Source: an uncultured Clostridium sp. (GTDB lineage Bacteria; Bacillota; Clostridia; Peptostreptococcales; Peptostreptococcaceae). From it: a stretch of DNA of 32,564 bases. The stretch is taken from the NCBI GenBank assembly GCA_945931665.1, contig CAMEPL010000024.1, forward strand, positions 1 to 32,564. The letters run 5' to 3'. Positions 15,963-23,836 of the stretch are shown here, piece after piece. The notes below the pieces were generated by a model that saw only the letters and a list, made by a program, of their open reading frames with translations, was not told the origin of the DNA and ran no database searches. Within the stretch, counting starts at the first letter, position 1. The number at the start of each line of letters is the position of its first letter. Made by a program: the position numbers and the translations under genes.

Positions 15963-16044
15963 TAGTGCTAGGGGAGCCACGTGCTGAGAAGTTTTACTGA
16001 CCCTCAAACCTGATCTGGATAATGCCAGCGTAGGAAAGCATACA
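15963..16044 (+). ncRNA. TPP riboswitch aptamer (THI box)
   Basis: All conserved THI-box pieces are present in order: GGGGAGCC (15971-15978), GCTGAGA (15983-15989), ACCC (16000-16003), AACCTGATCTGGATAATGCC across 16007-16026, and AGCGTAGG. P1 can form between GTGCT (15965-15969) and AGCAT (16037-16041). It senses thiamine pyrophosphate and should shut off the operon when TPP is plentiful. Confidence 0.97.
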
Positions 16045-16097
16045 TATAAAATTATTTCGTTAAAGTCTATTTAAATATTATAATTTAAAGATGTAAA

Positions 16098-16127
16098 GTA
16101 TGCTGTACCTATTGGTACAGCTTTTTT
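16098..16127 (+). terminator. TPP riboswitch expression platform: terminator with competing antiterminator arm
   Basis: GCTGTACC (16102-16109) pairs with GGTACAGC (16114-16121) around a 4-nt loop, then six Ts. GTATGCT (16098-16104) is fully complementary to AGCATAC (16037-16043), which also forms the 3' strand of aptamer P1. So pairing of 16037-16043 with 16098-16104 excludes both P1 and the base of the terminator. TPP binding stabilises P1 and frees the terminator. Confidence 0.85.
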
Positions 16128-16164
16128 AATGCAAAATTTGATAAAATTTATTGGGGAGGCAAAT

Positions 16165-16968
16165 ATGAGAAATTACAAGATTCCAACACTTACAATAGCT
16201 GGCTCTGATTCTTCAGGAGGGGCTGGTATTCAAGCTGATTTAAAGACATTTAGTGCCATAGGAACTTATGGAATGAGCGTTATAACAGCTATAACGGCAC
16301 AAAATACACAAGGAGTTTTTGATGTAGAAGAACTTTCAAAAGAAATAATAAGAGGTCAGATGAAAGCTGTATTTGAAGATATTCCTCCAAAGGGAGTAAA
16401 AATAGGTATGGTATCTAGTCCTGAAATTATTTTGGAAATATCAGAAAATCTAAAAAAATATAGCCCAGAAGTTATAGTCGTAGATCCTGTTATGATATCT
16501 AAAAGTGGTTATTCGCTTCTTAGACCAGAAGCTAAGGAAAATTTAATTAAATATTTAATACCTATGGCGTATTTAATTACTCCAAACGTTCCAGAAGCAG
16601 AAGAAATTACTGGAATAAAGATAGAAACTGTTGAAGATATGAAAAAAGCGGGTAAAGAAATATTAAAGCTAGGACCTAAATACGTGCTTATGAAAGGCGG
16701 TCATTTAGACGGTGATGCTGTAGATGTGCTTATGGGAGAAGATTTATTTGAAGTATTTACATCAGAGCGAATAAATAGAAAAAATACACATGGTACAGGT
16801 TGTACGCTTTCTTCTGCAATAACTTCGTATATAGCATTAGGATATGATGTAGTTGAAGCAGTTAGACTTAGTAAAACATACATAACAGAAGCGATAAGAC
16901 ATAGTTTTGATATAGGTCATGGAGTTGGCCCTGTAAATCATTTTTATAAATTTGAAAATGTAGATTAA
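16165..16968 (+). CDS. thiD: Hydroxymethylpyrimidine/phosphomethylpyrimidine kinase
   Basis: A 267-residue ribokinase-fold kinase that phosphorylates HMP to HMP-P and then HMP-PP, the pyrimidine half of thiamine. Signature regions: AGSDSSGGAGIQADLKTFSAIGTYGMSVITAITAQNT (residues 9-45), MKGGH in the middle, and the anion hole/catalytic motif HGTGCTLSSAI (about 210-220). An earlier in-frame ATG at 16129 falls in the T-tail of the riboswitch terminator and has no ribosome site. The ATG at 16165 has GGGGAGG 5 nt upstream and is the true start. It is the first gene of the TPP-controlled operon thiD-thiM-tenA-thiT-thiE. Confidence 0.96.
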   Translation: MRNYKIPTLTIAGSDSSGGAGIQADLKTFSAIGTYGMSVITAITAQNTQGVFDVEELSKEIIRGQMKAVFEDIPPKGVKIGMVSSPEIILEISENLKKYSPEVIVVDPVMISKSGYSLLRPEAKENLIKYLIPMAYLITPNVPEAEEITGIKIETVEDMKKAGKEILKLGPKYVLMKGGHLDGDAVDVLMGEDLFEVFTSERINRKNTHGTGCTLSSAITSYIALGYDVVEAVRLSKTYITEAIRHSFDIGHGVGPVNHFYKFENVD

Positions 16969-17060
16969 TCAGATTTTAAAAATAATAAAATTTTTATAAT
17001 ACTTATAAAACGCTAAATTAAAACAAGGCTATAAAAAATTAAGATTAGGGGAGACATAAA

Positions 17061-17843
17061 ATGTATGAATTAATAAACAAAGTAAAAGAATTAAATCCAC
17101 TAGTATTACACTACACAAATAACGTAACTATAACAGATTGTGCAAATGCAACTTTAGCAATAGGGGCAAGCCCACTTATGAGCTTTTCGTATGAAGAAGT
17201 AGAAGATATGGTTTCAGTTGCAAGCTCTGTGGTTATAAATATAGGTACAATGAATACTCCATATTTAGATTTATTTGTAAAAGCAGGAAAAGCTGCAAAT
17301 AAATACAATAAGCCAGTAGTATTAGATCCAGTCGGAGTTTTTGCGAGCAAAGCGAGAGCAGAGCTTACAAATAAATTATTAAACGAAGTTAAGTTTACGG
17401 TAGTTCGTGGAAATATATCAGAAATCAAGTTTATAGGAGGACTTGATGTTGCAGGAAAAGGTGTAGACTCATTTGACGATGGCTCTGATGCATCAGAAAT
17501 AGTAAAATCTGTAGCTAAAAAATTAAACTGTACAGTAGTCGCATCAGGAATAATAGATTTAGTAAGCGATGGCGAAAAAGTATATAAAATAGCTAATGGA
17601 ACTGCTAAGCTTAAAAAGATAACAGGAACAGGGTGCATGTCTTCAAGTTTAATTGCAAGTTTCTTGCCTTGCAGTGATAGAGCTATAGAAGCAGCATTTA
17701 TGGGAACTCTATCAATGAGTTTAAGTGGAGAACTTGCTGATGTTACAAATCCTGCTGTTGGAACTTTTAAGACTTATTTATTCGACAATATAGACTCATT
17801 AGACATTGAGACTTTTGAAAAATACGCAAGAGTAGAATTATAA
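17061..17843 (+). CDS. thiM: Hydroxyethylthiazole kinase
   Basis: A 260-residue ribokinase-fold kinase that phosphorylates 4-methyl-5-hydroxyethylthiazole (THZ), the salvage route to the thiazole half of thiamine. Family motifs: PLVLHYTNNVTITDCANATLAIGASPLMS (residues 13-41), VVLDPVG (about 88-94), RGNISEI, and the ATP-site GTGCMSSS (about 189-196, catalytic Cys-containing TGTGC as in other ThiM proteins). It is full length. An AGGGGAG site precedes the ATG by 8 nt. Being second in the operon, it makes the partner for ThiD's product; the two are joined by ThiE. Confidence 0.96.
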   Translation: MYELINKVKELNPLVLHYTNNVTITDCANATLAIGASPLMSFSYEEVEDMVSVASSVVINIGTMNTPYLDLFVKAGKAANKYNKPVVLDPVGVFASKARAELTNKLLNEVKFTVVRGNISEIKFIGGLDVAGKGVDSFDDGSDASEIVKSVAKKLNCTVVASGIIDLVSDGEKVYKIANGTAKLKKITGTGCMSSSLIASFLPCSDRAIEAAFMGTLSMSLSGELADVTNPAVGTFKTYLFDNIDSLDIETFEKYARVEL

Positions 17844-17909
17844 AAAGTTAAACTTATAAGAAATATTATTAGATTGAATTAGGCTAACTTGAGTTATAAG
17901 GAGAAAAAT

Positions 17910-18572
17910 ATGTTATTTACAGATTATTTATATGAAAGTAGCAAGGAAATATGGGATAAATATCTTGAACATCCATTTTTAGTAGAACTCGGTGAAGGTA
18001 CTTTGGATAAAGAGAAATTCAGAAAATACTTAATCCAAGATTATCTATATTTGATAGAATATGCAAAAGTATACGCTATGGCTTGTGTCAAAAGTAGAAA
18101 TATGAGAGAGCTTAAAAAATTCCACAATGGTGTCGCTGGAAGTATAGAAACAGAAACAGCAAATCACATAATGTATTTAAAGGATTTTGGCGAAAACATA
18201 GAAGATATGGAATTTAAATATAAATTAAATATGACGAATGAAAGTTATACAAGCTATATGAAGGCAATATCAGTTACAGGTACTATAGAAGAGATAATAG
18301 CAGGGGTGCTTCCTTGTACATGGAGCTATAATTATATAGGATTAAAATTAAAAGAAAAATATAAAAACAACTTAGAAGGAAACTTCTATAAAAGCTGGAT
18401 AGAGACTTATGCAAGCGATGAATATGTTGCTTTTAAAAATGAATGGTTAGATTTTACAAACGAGCTTTGTACAAATCTTCCAGATGAAACAAAAGAAAAG
18501 TTAAAAGATATATTTGTAAGAGCAAGTAAGTACGAATTAGAATTTTGGGATATGGCTTACAGAGGCAAATAG
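17910..18572 (+). CDS. tenA: TenA-family aminopyrimidine aminohydrolase / thiaminase II
   Basis: A 220-residue all-helical TenA protein. In salvage, TenA hydrolyses aminomethyl-aminopyrimidine, a breakdown product of thiamine, to HMP, which feeds ThiD. The active-site residues line up with B. subtilis TenA: Asp44 in IQDY, the catalytic Cys136 in LPCTWSY, and Glu209 within YELEFWDMAY. Two earlier in-frame start candidates exist, including a TTG at 17889, but AAGGAG 6 nt before the ATG at 17910 decides the start and gives a protein beginning MLFTDYLYE, normal for the family. It is followed 12 bp later by thiT. Confidence 0.95.
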   Translation: MLFTDYLYESSKEIWDKYLEHPFLVELGEGTLDKEKFRKYLIQDYLYLIEYAKVYAMACVKSRNMRELKKFHNGVAGSIETETANHIMYLKDFGENIEDMEFKYKLNMTNESYTSYMKAISVTGTIEEIIAGVLPCTWSYNYIGLKLKEKYKNNLEGNFYKSWIETYASDEYVAFKNEWLDFTNELCTNLPDETKEKLKDIFVRASKYELEFWDMAYRGK

Positions 18573-18584
18573 AAGGAGGAAATT

Positions 18585-19199
18585 ATGAATATAAATTATA
18601 TATATGTAGCGATTTGTTTTATACCATTAGTTTTATATATAATAAAACTAAGAAATTTTAAATTAACTGTCAAGAAAATGGTAGTTATAGCAATGTTTTC
18701 AGGATTATCATTTATACTTAGCAAAATAGTATTTATACAATACCCACAAGGCGGAAGTATAAACTTACTATCATCACTTCCTATACTTTTAGTAGGTCTT
18801 ATATACGGACCAATTGAAGGTATGACAACAGGTCTTATAACAGGTGTTTTAGGACTATTCGGAGGATATATAATCCATCCAGTACAATTATTCTTAGACT
18901 TTATAATACCACCGATGATTTTAGGTCTTAGCGGAATGTTCGGTTCTGACTCAAGAAAAAAAATATTCCTTGGTTGCTTAATAGTAGTATTTTTAAAATG
19001 CTGTGTACACGTTGTATCAGGAGTTGTGTTCTTTGCTTCATATGCAGCAGAATTCAACATGGGACCATGGTTATACTCAATAGTATATAATTTCTCTTGT
19101 GCAGGTGTAGAAGGACTTCTAAGCTTAATAGTAGCTACTATACTTCCTATAGAAAAAATTAAAGCTGAAGCCAATAAAGGTCACAGAGCAAGTGCCTAA
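18585..19199 (+). CDS. thiT: ECF transporter thiamine-binding S component
   Basis: A 204-residue membrane protein with six hydrophobic segments. It matches ThiT, the substrate-specific subunit of the group II ECF transporter for thiamine. The thiamine-site region YPQGGSINLLSSLPIL (about residues 48-63), the GLITGVLGLFGG segment and the helix with HPVQLFLDF are typical; the later VHVVSGVVFFASY supplies further site residues. The group II energy module (EcfA1, EcfA2, EcfT) is encoded elsewhere and shared. An AGGAGG site lies 5 nt before the ATG. Its position inside the TPP-repressed operon confirms that the substrate is thiamine. Confidence 0.94.
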   Translation: MNINYIYVAICFIPLVLYIIKLRNFKLTVKKMVVIAMFSGLSFILSKIVFIQYPQGGSINLLSSLPILLVGLIYGPIEGMTTGLITGVLGLFGGYIIHPVQLFLDFIIPPMILGLSGMFGSDSRKKIFLGCLIVVFLKCCVHVVSGVVFFASYAAEFNMGPWLYSIVYNFSCAGVEGLLSLIVATILPIEKIKAEANKGHRASA

Positions 19200-19269
19200 G
19201 ATTATTATATTAAAATAAATTTAAAATAGAAATTTAGATAATAAAAGTATAAATTTAATCGGAGGTAAT

Positions 19270-19896
19270 ATGATAGAAAATTTAAGCAAAGATCTTAAAA
19301 TGTATTTAATAACAGATTCAGATATATTAAAAGGTCGTGATTTTTATAAATGTATAGAAGATGGGCTAAAAGCTGGGGTAACAATGCTTCAACTCCGTGA
19401 AAAAAACGCCGATGGTGGAGAATTTTTAGAAAAAGCACTTAAACTAAGAGAGCTTACTAAAAAATACAATGTAAAGTTTATAATAGACGATAGAATAGAC
19501 ATAGCGCTATTATGCGATGCAGATGGTGTCCATGTAGGACAAAGTGATATAGATGCAAAAAGTGCTAGAAAATTAATAGGAGAAGATAAAATCCTAGGCG
19601 TTTCTGCAAGAACACTTAAAGAAGCCCAAAAGGCAAAAGAAGATGGAGCAGACTACCTTGGAATAGGCGCAATGTTTTCCACAAGCACAAAATTAGATGC
19701 CAAAAGTGTATCTTTTGAAACTTTAAAAGAAATAAAAGACAATGTAGATATTCCATTTGTTTTAATAGGAGGAATTAACTTAGACAATGTAGAAGAGTTA
19801 AAGCAATTTAACCCAGATGGGTATGCAATAATATCTGCAATATTAAAACAAGAAGATATCTATAAAGAGGTAAAAAAATGGCTAGATGTAATTTAA
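19270..19896 (+). CDS. thiE: Thiamine-phosphate synthase
   Basis: A 208-residue TIM-barrel enzyme that couples HMP-PP (from ThiD) with THZ-P (from ThiM) to give thiamine phosphate. Motifs seen: MLQLREKNADGGEFL (about 38-52), DDRIDIALLCDADGVHVGQSD (75-95), GADYLGIGAMFSTSTK (pyrophosphate/THZ-P site) and the phosphate-binding IGGINLDN (about 178-185). In the usual ThiE the site reads GPxFxTxTK; here GAMFSTSTK is the same element. GGAGG lies 5 nt before the ATG. It is the last gene of the operon and is followed by a strong terminator. No thiL is in the window. Confidence 0.96.
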   Translation: MIENLSKDLKMYLITDSDILKGRDFYKCIEDGLKAGVTMLQLREKNADGGEFLEKALKLRELTKKYNVKFIIDDRIDIALLCDADGVHVGQSDIDAKSARKLIGEDKILGVSARTLKEAQKAKEDGADYLGIGAMFSTSTKLDAKSVSFETLKEIKDNVDIPFVLIGGINLDNVEELKQFNPDGYAIISAILKQEDIYKEVKKWLDVI

Positions 19897-19939
19897 TAAA
19901 ATTCAATCTAGTTAGATAAATACAAATCAACTAAATAAT

Positions 19940-19977
19940 AAAAAAGCTGTCACAATTCTATGTGGCAGCTTTTTTAT
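19940..19977 (+). terminator. Intrinsic terminator of the thiamine operon
   Basis: AAAAAAGCTGTCACA (19940-19954) pairs with TGTGGCAGCTTTTTT (19961-19975) with one G-U pair and a 6-nt loop. A long T-run follows. Confidence 0.92.
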
Positions 19978-20184
19978 TTAAAGTAAAAATTTTTATACAA
20001 AACTTTCACTTTAAATAAAAAAAATATATATATTATAAAAAAATTGTGATTTTATCTTACTTAAAGAGGTATTTTCGCATATGATGTAGTATTTATAATA
20101 TATAAGACAGAGTGTTTAGAGGACATTAAAAGTTTCTATTTCATAAAATATAGAAGAAGGACTTTTGAAAAAGGAGGGTTTTGT

Positions 20185-20895
20185 ATGAGTTTAAATGAGT
20201 ATAATAACCTTTTAGATAGATATGTTAAATTATTATTTGAAAAAAATAAATTGATAATAAGGGATGCACCTTATATAGAATCAAAATATTTGTTTTATTT
20301 TGGTGACTTGATGGTAAGAGAGTTAGAACATAATAAAATTATAAAAGAGTTGAGAATAAAACAAAATATTTACGAAAATTATTTTGGTTTGAAGAGAGAA
20401 AGGGAAATAAGAAATATACAAAGAGAAATAAAAAGACAGACCGAACTTTTGTCTAAGAAGATTTGTGATTTAGAAAAAAAATGTGAATTATCGAGAAATA
20501 TTTTAACTCTTAGAGAAGAAAATGAAAACAATAGTGATTTGGTTGATTCACTATTTCTCGATGTTATTTCAGTTATGCATCCGTCTATATATAATTTAAA
20601 AAGTGATGAATTGTGGCAAAAGGCTAAAAATGCCTATTTAAATTATAATATTGCAACTTTGAGATTGCTTAAAAATATAAAAATCAACAGGGTTAAAAAA
20701 TTTGATATAGTTGATTTGAAAAATGAAATATTCTTATTAGAAAATGAGATAATGTGTATGAAAAGAAGATATCCATATTATTTAGAAAGTAATCTTTCAA
20801 GTATCGAGTGGATAAGTTCTTATAATAAAGAAATAAATAATCGAATAAAAAAACTAGAGTCTGAAGAAAAGCAGATATTTGAAAACCTTGTATAA
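20185..20895 (+). CDS. Coiled-coil protein with degenerate J-domain-like C-terminal segment
   Basis: A 236-residue, highly charged, helical protein. Residues about 60-110 form a strong coiled coil (KREREIRNIQREIKRQTELLSKKI). The next part, SLFLDVISVMHPSIYNLKSDELWQKAKNAYLNYNIATLRLLKN (about 128-170), resembles the helix-HPD-helix of J-like proteins that read LHPDLNP...LW..A..AY.NGDL..L..L. But the HPD tripeptide is HPS here, so it should not stimulate an Hsp70 ATPase in the normal way. A further coiled coil closes the protein. No function is known to me. AAGGAGGG lies 8 nt before the ATG, and a short imperfect hairpin (about 20129-20167) sits just upstream of it. Confidence 0.72.
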   Translation: MSLNEYNNLLDRYVKLLFEKNKLIIRDAPYIESKYLFYFGDLMVRELEHNKIIKELRIKQNIYENYFGLKREREIRNIQREIKRQTELLSKKICDLEKKCELSRNILTLREENENNSDLVDSLFLDVISVMHPSIYNLKSDELWQKAKNAYLNYNIATLRLLKNIKINRVKKFDIVDLKNEIFLLENEIMCMKRRYPYYLESNLSSIEWISSYNKEINNRIKKLESEEKQIFENLV

Positions 20896-20910
20896 ATTAA
20901 TTATAGATAT

Positions 20911-20951
20911 AAAAAAGGGCCAAATCTATAATATAGAATTTGGCTCTTTTT
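20911..20951. terminator. Bidirectional terminator
   Basis: An imperfect inverted repeat (AAAAAGGGCCAAAT at 20912-20925, ATTTGGCTCTTTTT at 20938-20951), with A- and T-runs at its ends, between the convergent genes ending at 20895 (+) and 20970 (-). Confidence 0.82.
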
Positions 20952-20969
20952 GGGTAAAGATTGTGTATA

Positions 20970-21455
20970 TTATTTTCTGTATGCAACTTTTATTATGCAT
21001 AAGTATCCAGCAACTGCACCACATACTGCACAGATAGTTCCTTTGAATATCATCATTTGAGTAACTGTAAGTGGAGCTATATTAAATAAGAATACTATTA
21101 TTGCTGATAATACTATAGTTAATGCACATGTAACAAGTCCTACTATTATAGAGAATACAAATAAGTGATTTGGAAGATATTTTTCAAATTTGTGTACTCC
21201 CTCTTGTGAACTAAACTTACCTTTTTCTAAATCCTTAGCAGTTAAAGGCATAACTATAAGTGCTAAAAGGAATCCTAATAAAAATGTATTAAATGTAAGG
21301 TCTTTTATTATATCCATACCACCAAACATAGCATCTGGAGTAGATTTTTCCATAAGATAGAAGATTCCAGCATTGATTAAACCATTTATAATACCATATC
21401 CGATAGTACATTTTGATAAAAGATAACTTTTAAATTTATTTTCTGTATTTGACAT
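20970..21455 (-). CDS. Four-helix membrane protein of unknown function
   Basis: A 161-residue protein with four hydrophobic segments: about 18-34 (IGYGIINGLINAGIFYL), 56-73 (FNTFLLGFLLALIVMPLT), 99-125 and 135-155. A polar loop (KDLEKGKFSSQEGVHKFEKYLPNH) divides the pairs. I do not recognise the family; the pattern is similar to small permease-like proteins annotated as hypothetical in clostridia. AGGAG lies 7 nt before the ATG. A 14-bp palindrome about 90 bp upstream sits between plausible promoter hexamers on this strand and may place the gene under a MerR-type activator. Confidence 0.78.
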   Translation of the reverse strand: MSNTENKFKSYLLSKCTIGYGIINGLINAGIFYLMEKSTPDAMFGGMDIIKDLTFNTFLLGFLLALIVMPLTAKDLEKGKFSSQEGVHKFEKYLPNHLFVFSIIVGLVTCALTIVLSAIIVFLFNIAPLTVTQMMIFKGTICAVCGAVAGYLCIIKVAYRK

Positions 21456-21542
21456 GATTTTCTCCTTTAAATTTCTTTTTTTTTATTTTTCCTAATTTAT
21501 AAAATAATATTACTTTAAATAATAGTTTTAAAATATTTTGTT

Positions 21543-21574
21543 TATATAGAGTTAACTCTAAGTTTATATTGCAA
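21543..21574 (-). promoter_or_regulatory. MerR-type operator/promoter candidate
   Basis: TAGAGTTAACTCTA (21547-21560) is a perfect 14-bp palindrome. On the minus strand it lies between TTGCAA (21569-21574) and TATATA (21543-21548), which are 20 bp apart. MerR-family activators bind dyads within such over-long 19-20 bp spacers, and AGAGTTAACTCT-like dyads are known for several of them. No merR-like gene is in the window. Confidence 0.4.
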
Positions 21575-21575
21575 A

Positions 21576-21858
21576 TAAAATTTTATTTACATTAAAAAAT
21601 CTATATTATGGATCCTTGTAATAAAGATTTTTATATTAAATAATTTAATTAATTCATAGCATAAATACCATTATATCATAAGTGTTTTAAATTTATTACT
21701 TGAAAAAAATGGATTTTAACAGTATACTACTCTGAAAAATATAGAAATCGCTTCGGGAGAATTATAAAAAGTATATTAAAGAAAAATACTGAAATGATGA
21801 AAAATTGATTAATTTGTAATAAAAATTTAGAAATTTGTTAATTTTATTTAAATCTAAG
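21576..21858. other. AT-rich intergenic stretch without recognised gene
   Basis: Part of a 483-bp gap between the 4-TM protein gene and the 48-codon gene. Apart from the dyads at 21547 and 21859 I see no gene, tRNA or known RNA motif. A locally GC-richer patch near 21750-21762 (cgcttcgggaga) is too short to assign. Confidence 0.4.
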
Positions 21859-21875
21859 TACATAAATTTTATGTA
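21859..21875. promoter_or_regulatory. 8-1-8 palindrome upstream of the 48-aa protein gene
   Basis: TACATAAATTTTATGTA is a perfect palindrome around one central base. It ends 24 bp before a TATAAT (21900-21905), so it covers the -35 region of the likely promoter. It is an operator candidate. Confidence 0.4.
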
Positions 21876-21938
21876 TTATACTTTTAAGAGTTGTGTTAAT
21901 ATAATGTATAAAGACTGATTTAGTATGGAGGGAAAGAT

Positions 21939-22085
21939 ATGACTATAGAGTTACTATTTAAAATAGCACTTTTAATTGTAGTAGCAGGAATAGCGATAAA
22001 ATTATTAAAGTTTGTATCAGGAGTAGTATTTAAAGTAGCATTAGTTATGGTTGTTGTACTATTCTTTGTTCAACTATTAAAATAA
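21939..22085 (+). CDS. Small membrane protein, 48 aa
   Basis: ATG with GGAGGG 6 nt upstream opens a 48-codon frame ending in TAA. The product begins MTIELLFKIALLIVVAG and is almost entirely hydrophobic, with two stretches (about 5-22 and 28-46) split by a single basic patch KLLKF. A TATAAT lies 33 bp upstream and a large hairpin follows, so the gene has every element of a transcription unit of its own. No family is recognised. Small proteins of this kind can be toxins, transporter subunits or stress peptides; nothing here decides between them. Confidence 0.72.
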   Translation: MTIELLFKIALLIVVAGIAIKLLKFVSGVVFKVALVMVVVLFFVQLLK

Positions 22086-22128
22086 AGGTCTTGTTGCAAT
22101 TAAAAGTATCAATAGATAATTTAGACAA

Positions 22129-22183
22129 AAATAGGTGTAATTTTTATATAGTGTATAAGTATTCTATAGAATTACACCTATTT
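22129..22183. terminator. Bidirectional terminator
   Basis: AAATAGGTGTAATT (22129-22142) and AATTACACCTATTT (22170-22183) form a perfect 14-bp stem around an AT-rich 27-nt loop. It lies between the convergent 48-codon gene and the gene ending at 22199. Confidence 0.78.
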
Positions 22184-22198
22184 ATTTTAATTATAAAA

Positions 22199-22420
22199 TT
22201 ATCTTAAATCAATATAAGCATCTATCTGAGGAATAAATATCATATTGTCTTTTATATGTGTGTTTCCAAACTCTTTTAATTCTGTACCAGCTTCGTCTTT
22301 AGTTATTTTATATTTCACCATATTGTCATCTTTGACTTCACAATGAAAATACATTCCTTCGTATTGTTTAAATCTAAAGTTATACTTGTCTCTTGTCAGT
22401 TTTATTTTTATATCGTTCAT
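22199..22420 (-). CDS. Small hypothetical protein, 73 aa
   Basis: A 73-residue soluble protein beginning MNDIKIKLTRDKYNFRF. The composition and alternating pattern (KYNFRFKQYEGMYFHCEV, NMVKYKITKDEAGTEL) suggest a small beta-rich domain. The frame is open for 27 more codons upstream, but the ATG at 22420 has AGGTGA 5 nt before it and the upstream part is AT-rich and unlike the rest, so the shorter start is chosen. No family recognised. It is divergent from the DUF3810 gene. Confidence 0.68.
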   Translation of the reverse strand: MNDIKIKLTRDKYNFRFKQYEGMYFHCEVKDDNMVKYKITKDEAGTELKEFGNTHIKDNMIFIPQIDAYIDLR

Positions 22421-22597
22421 ATATTCACCTACTATATTTTTATTATAATTACTATTATGGATATTTAAGAAAAATCTCAATATGTATATTCCAAACTTCA
22501 TTATACCTTATAATAACATGAAGTTTTTAACTTATCTATAGAATAAATTAAAACTTTCATGCTATTATTATTTTATCAATAAAAAACGGAGGATGAA

Positions 22598-23713
22598 ATG
22601 AAGAAATTTAGAATAAGTGCATATATACTTTTTATTATTTCCCTTTTTATAAAGTATATATCTTCAAAACACAGTTATATAGTAGAAAATTATTATTCTA
22701 AAAAAATAGACGTCTATATAGTCAAGTTTTTAAGCAAAATTAATTCTACATTTTACTTTTCATATTTTGAAATACTTATATATATTTTTGCACTTTCAAT
22801 AGTATTTTCTATAATTTATTTGATAATTAAGCTATTTAAAGATAAAAAAATATTTATTAGTAGTTTAAAAAATATATTACTAAATTACTTAGCGTGTATA
22901 TGTTTTGTATATTTTTTATTTATAGTATTATGGGGAGTAAATTATAATAGAATAGGATTAGAAGAAAGTATTAAAAGTGAATATAAGTCTACTATAAATA
23001 AAAAAGACATATCTAATATAGAGTTTGACAAAGAAGATTTGGTAAGTTTATACAGTTATTTGATTGAAAAGTGTAATGAAAGCAAAAAAATAGTAAATAA
23101 TTCTAATAGTGGATTAAATGGTGATATTAAAAGTATTAAAAATATGATTTCAAATTTAGAAAATGCATATGACAATGTAGCTCTTCTTGATTTAAAAAAT
23201 CTTGGAGAGTATTCAAAGGCGAAGATAATATTAAATTCAAAACTTCTTTCATATACTAATATAACGGGCATATACTCGCCATTTACGGGTGAGGCTAATA
23301 TAAATATAAATCAACCTTTAACAAGTATGCCTTTTACAATACTACACGAAATGGCACATCAGAGAGGATATGCAAATGAAAGTGAAGCTAATTTTTTAGC
23401 TTATATAGCTTGTATAAACAATGAAAATCCATATGTAAATTACTCAGGATATTTTATGGCGTTAAAATATACAGGCTCTGCACTTAGCAAAGTAGATTAT
23501 GATAAATTTAAATCTATGACACAAGATATAGATGAAGAAGTGAGAGAAGATTTAGTAGATTACTCAGCATTTTGGAAAAAATACGAAGGCAAAGTAAATG
23601 AAGTCTCTGATAATATGAATAATGTATATTTAAAATCAAATAGAGTAAAAGAAGGAACTCAAAGTTACGGTAAAATAGTAGATTTATTGCTTTTATATTA
23701 CTATTTGTATTAA
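22598..23713 (+). CDS. DUF3810 membrane protein with zinc-metalloprotease motif
   Basis: A 371-residue protein with three N-terminal hydrophobic helices (about 8-22, 56-79 and 94-114) and a large domain outside the membrane. It carries HEMAH at 250-254 followed by Glu263 (ANESEANF), the HExxH+E arrangement of gluzincin-type zinc peptidases. The context PFTILHEMAHQRGYANESEANFLAY matches DUF3810, a family common in Firmicutes and Bacteroidetes whose substrate is unknown. Proteolytic activity is inferred from the motif only. GGAGG lies 7 nt before the ATG. There is no good terminator after the stop, and the TPR gene begins 123 bp later on the same strand. Confidence 0.86.
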   Translation: MKKFRISAYILFIISLFIKYISSKHSYIVENYYSKKIDVYIVKFLSKINSTFYFSYFEILIYIFALSIVFSIIYLIIKLFKDKKIFISSLKNILLNYLACICFVYFLFIVLWGVNYNRIGLEESIKSEYKSTINKKDISNIEFDKEDLVSLYSYLIEKCNESKKIVNNSNSGLNGDIKSIKNMISNLENAYDNVALLDLKNLGEYSKAKIILNSKLLSYTNITGIYSPFTGEANININQPLTSMPFTILHEMAHQRGYANESEANFLAYIACINNENPYVNYSGYFMALKYTGSALSKVDYDKFKSMTQDIDEEVREDLVDYSAFWKKYEGKVNEVSDNMNNVYLKSNRVKEGTQSYGKIVDLLLLYYYLY

Positions 23714-23836
23714 AAATAATTACATTTTTATTAAATTTTAGGTTTTGGAATTAAATAAGATTTATTTTAGTATATAATATTTTATAGTATGAGTGTGTAT
23801 TAAAATTATAGAAAAGAAGTAAAATAGGAGAATGAA

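Noticed and set aside
16129-16164. Earlier ATG for thiD
   Set aside because: It lies at the end of the riboswitch terminator T-run without an SD; the ATG at 16165 has GGGGAGG.
17111-17638. 175-codon open frame on the minus strand inside thiM
   Set aside because: It lies wholly opposite a well-supported gene, has no ribosome site, and its proline/serine-rich product is the usual antisense shadow.
18596-19174. 192-codon open frame on the minus strand inside thiT
   Set aside because: Antisense shadow of a clear ThiT gene with no translation signals.
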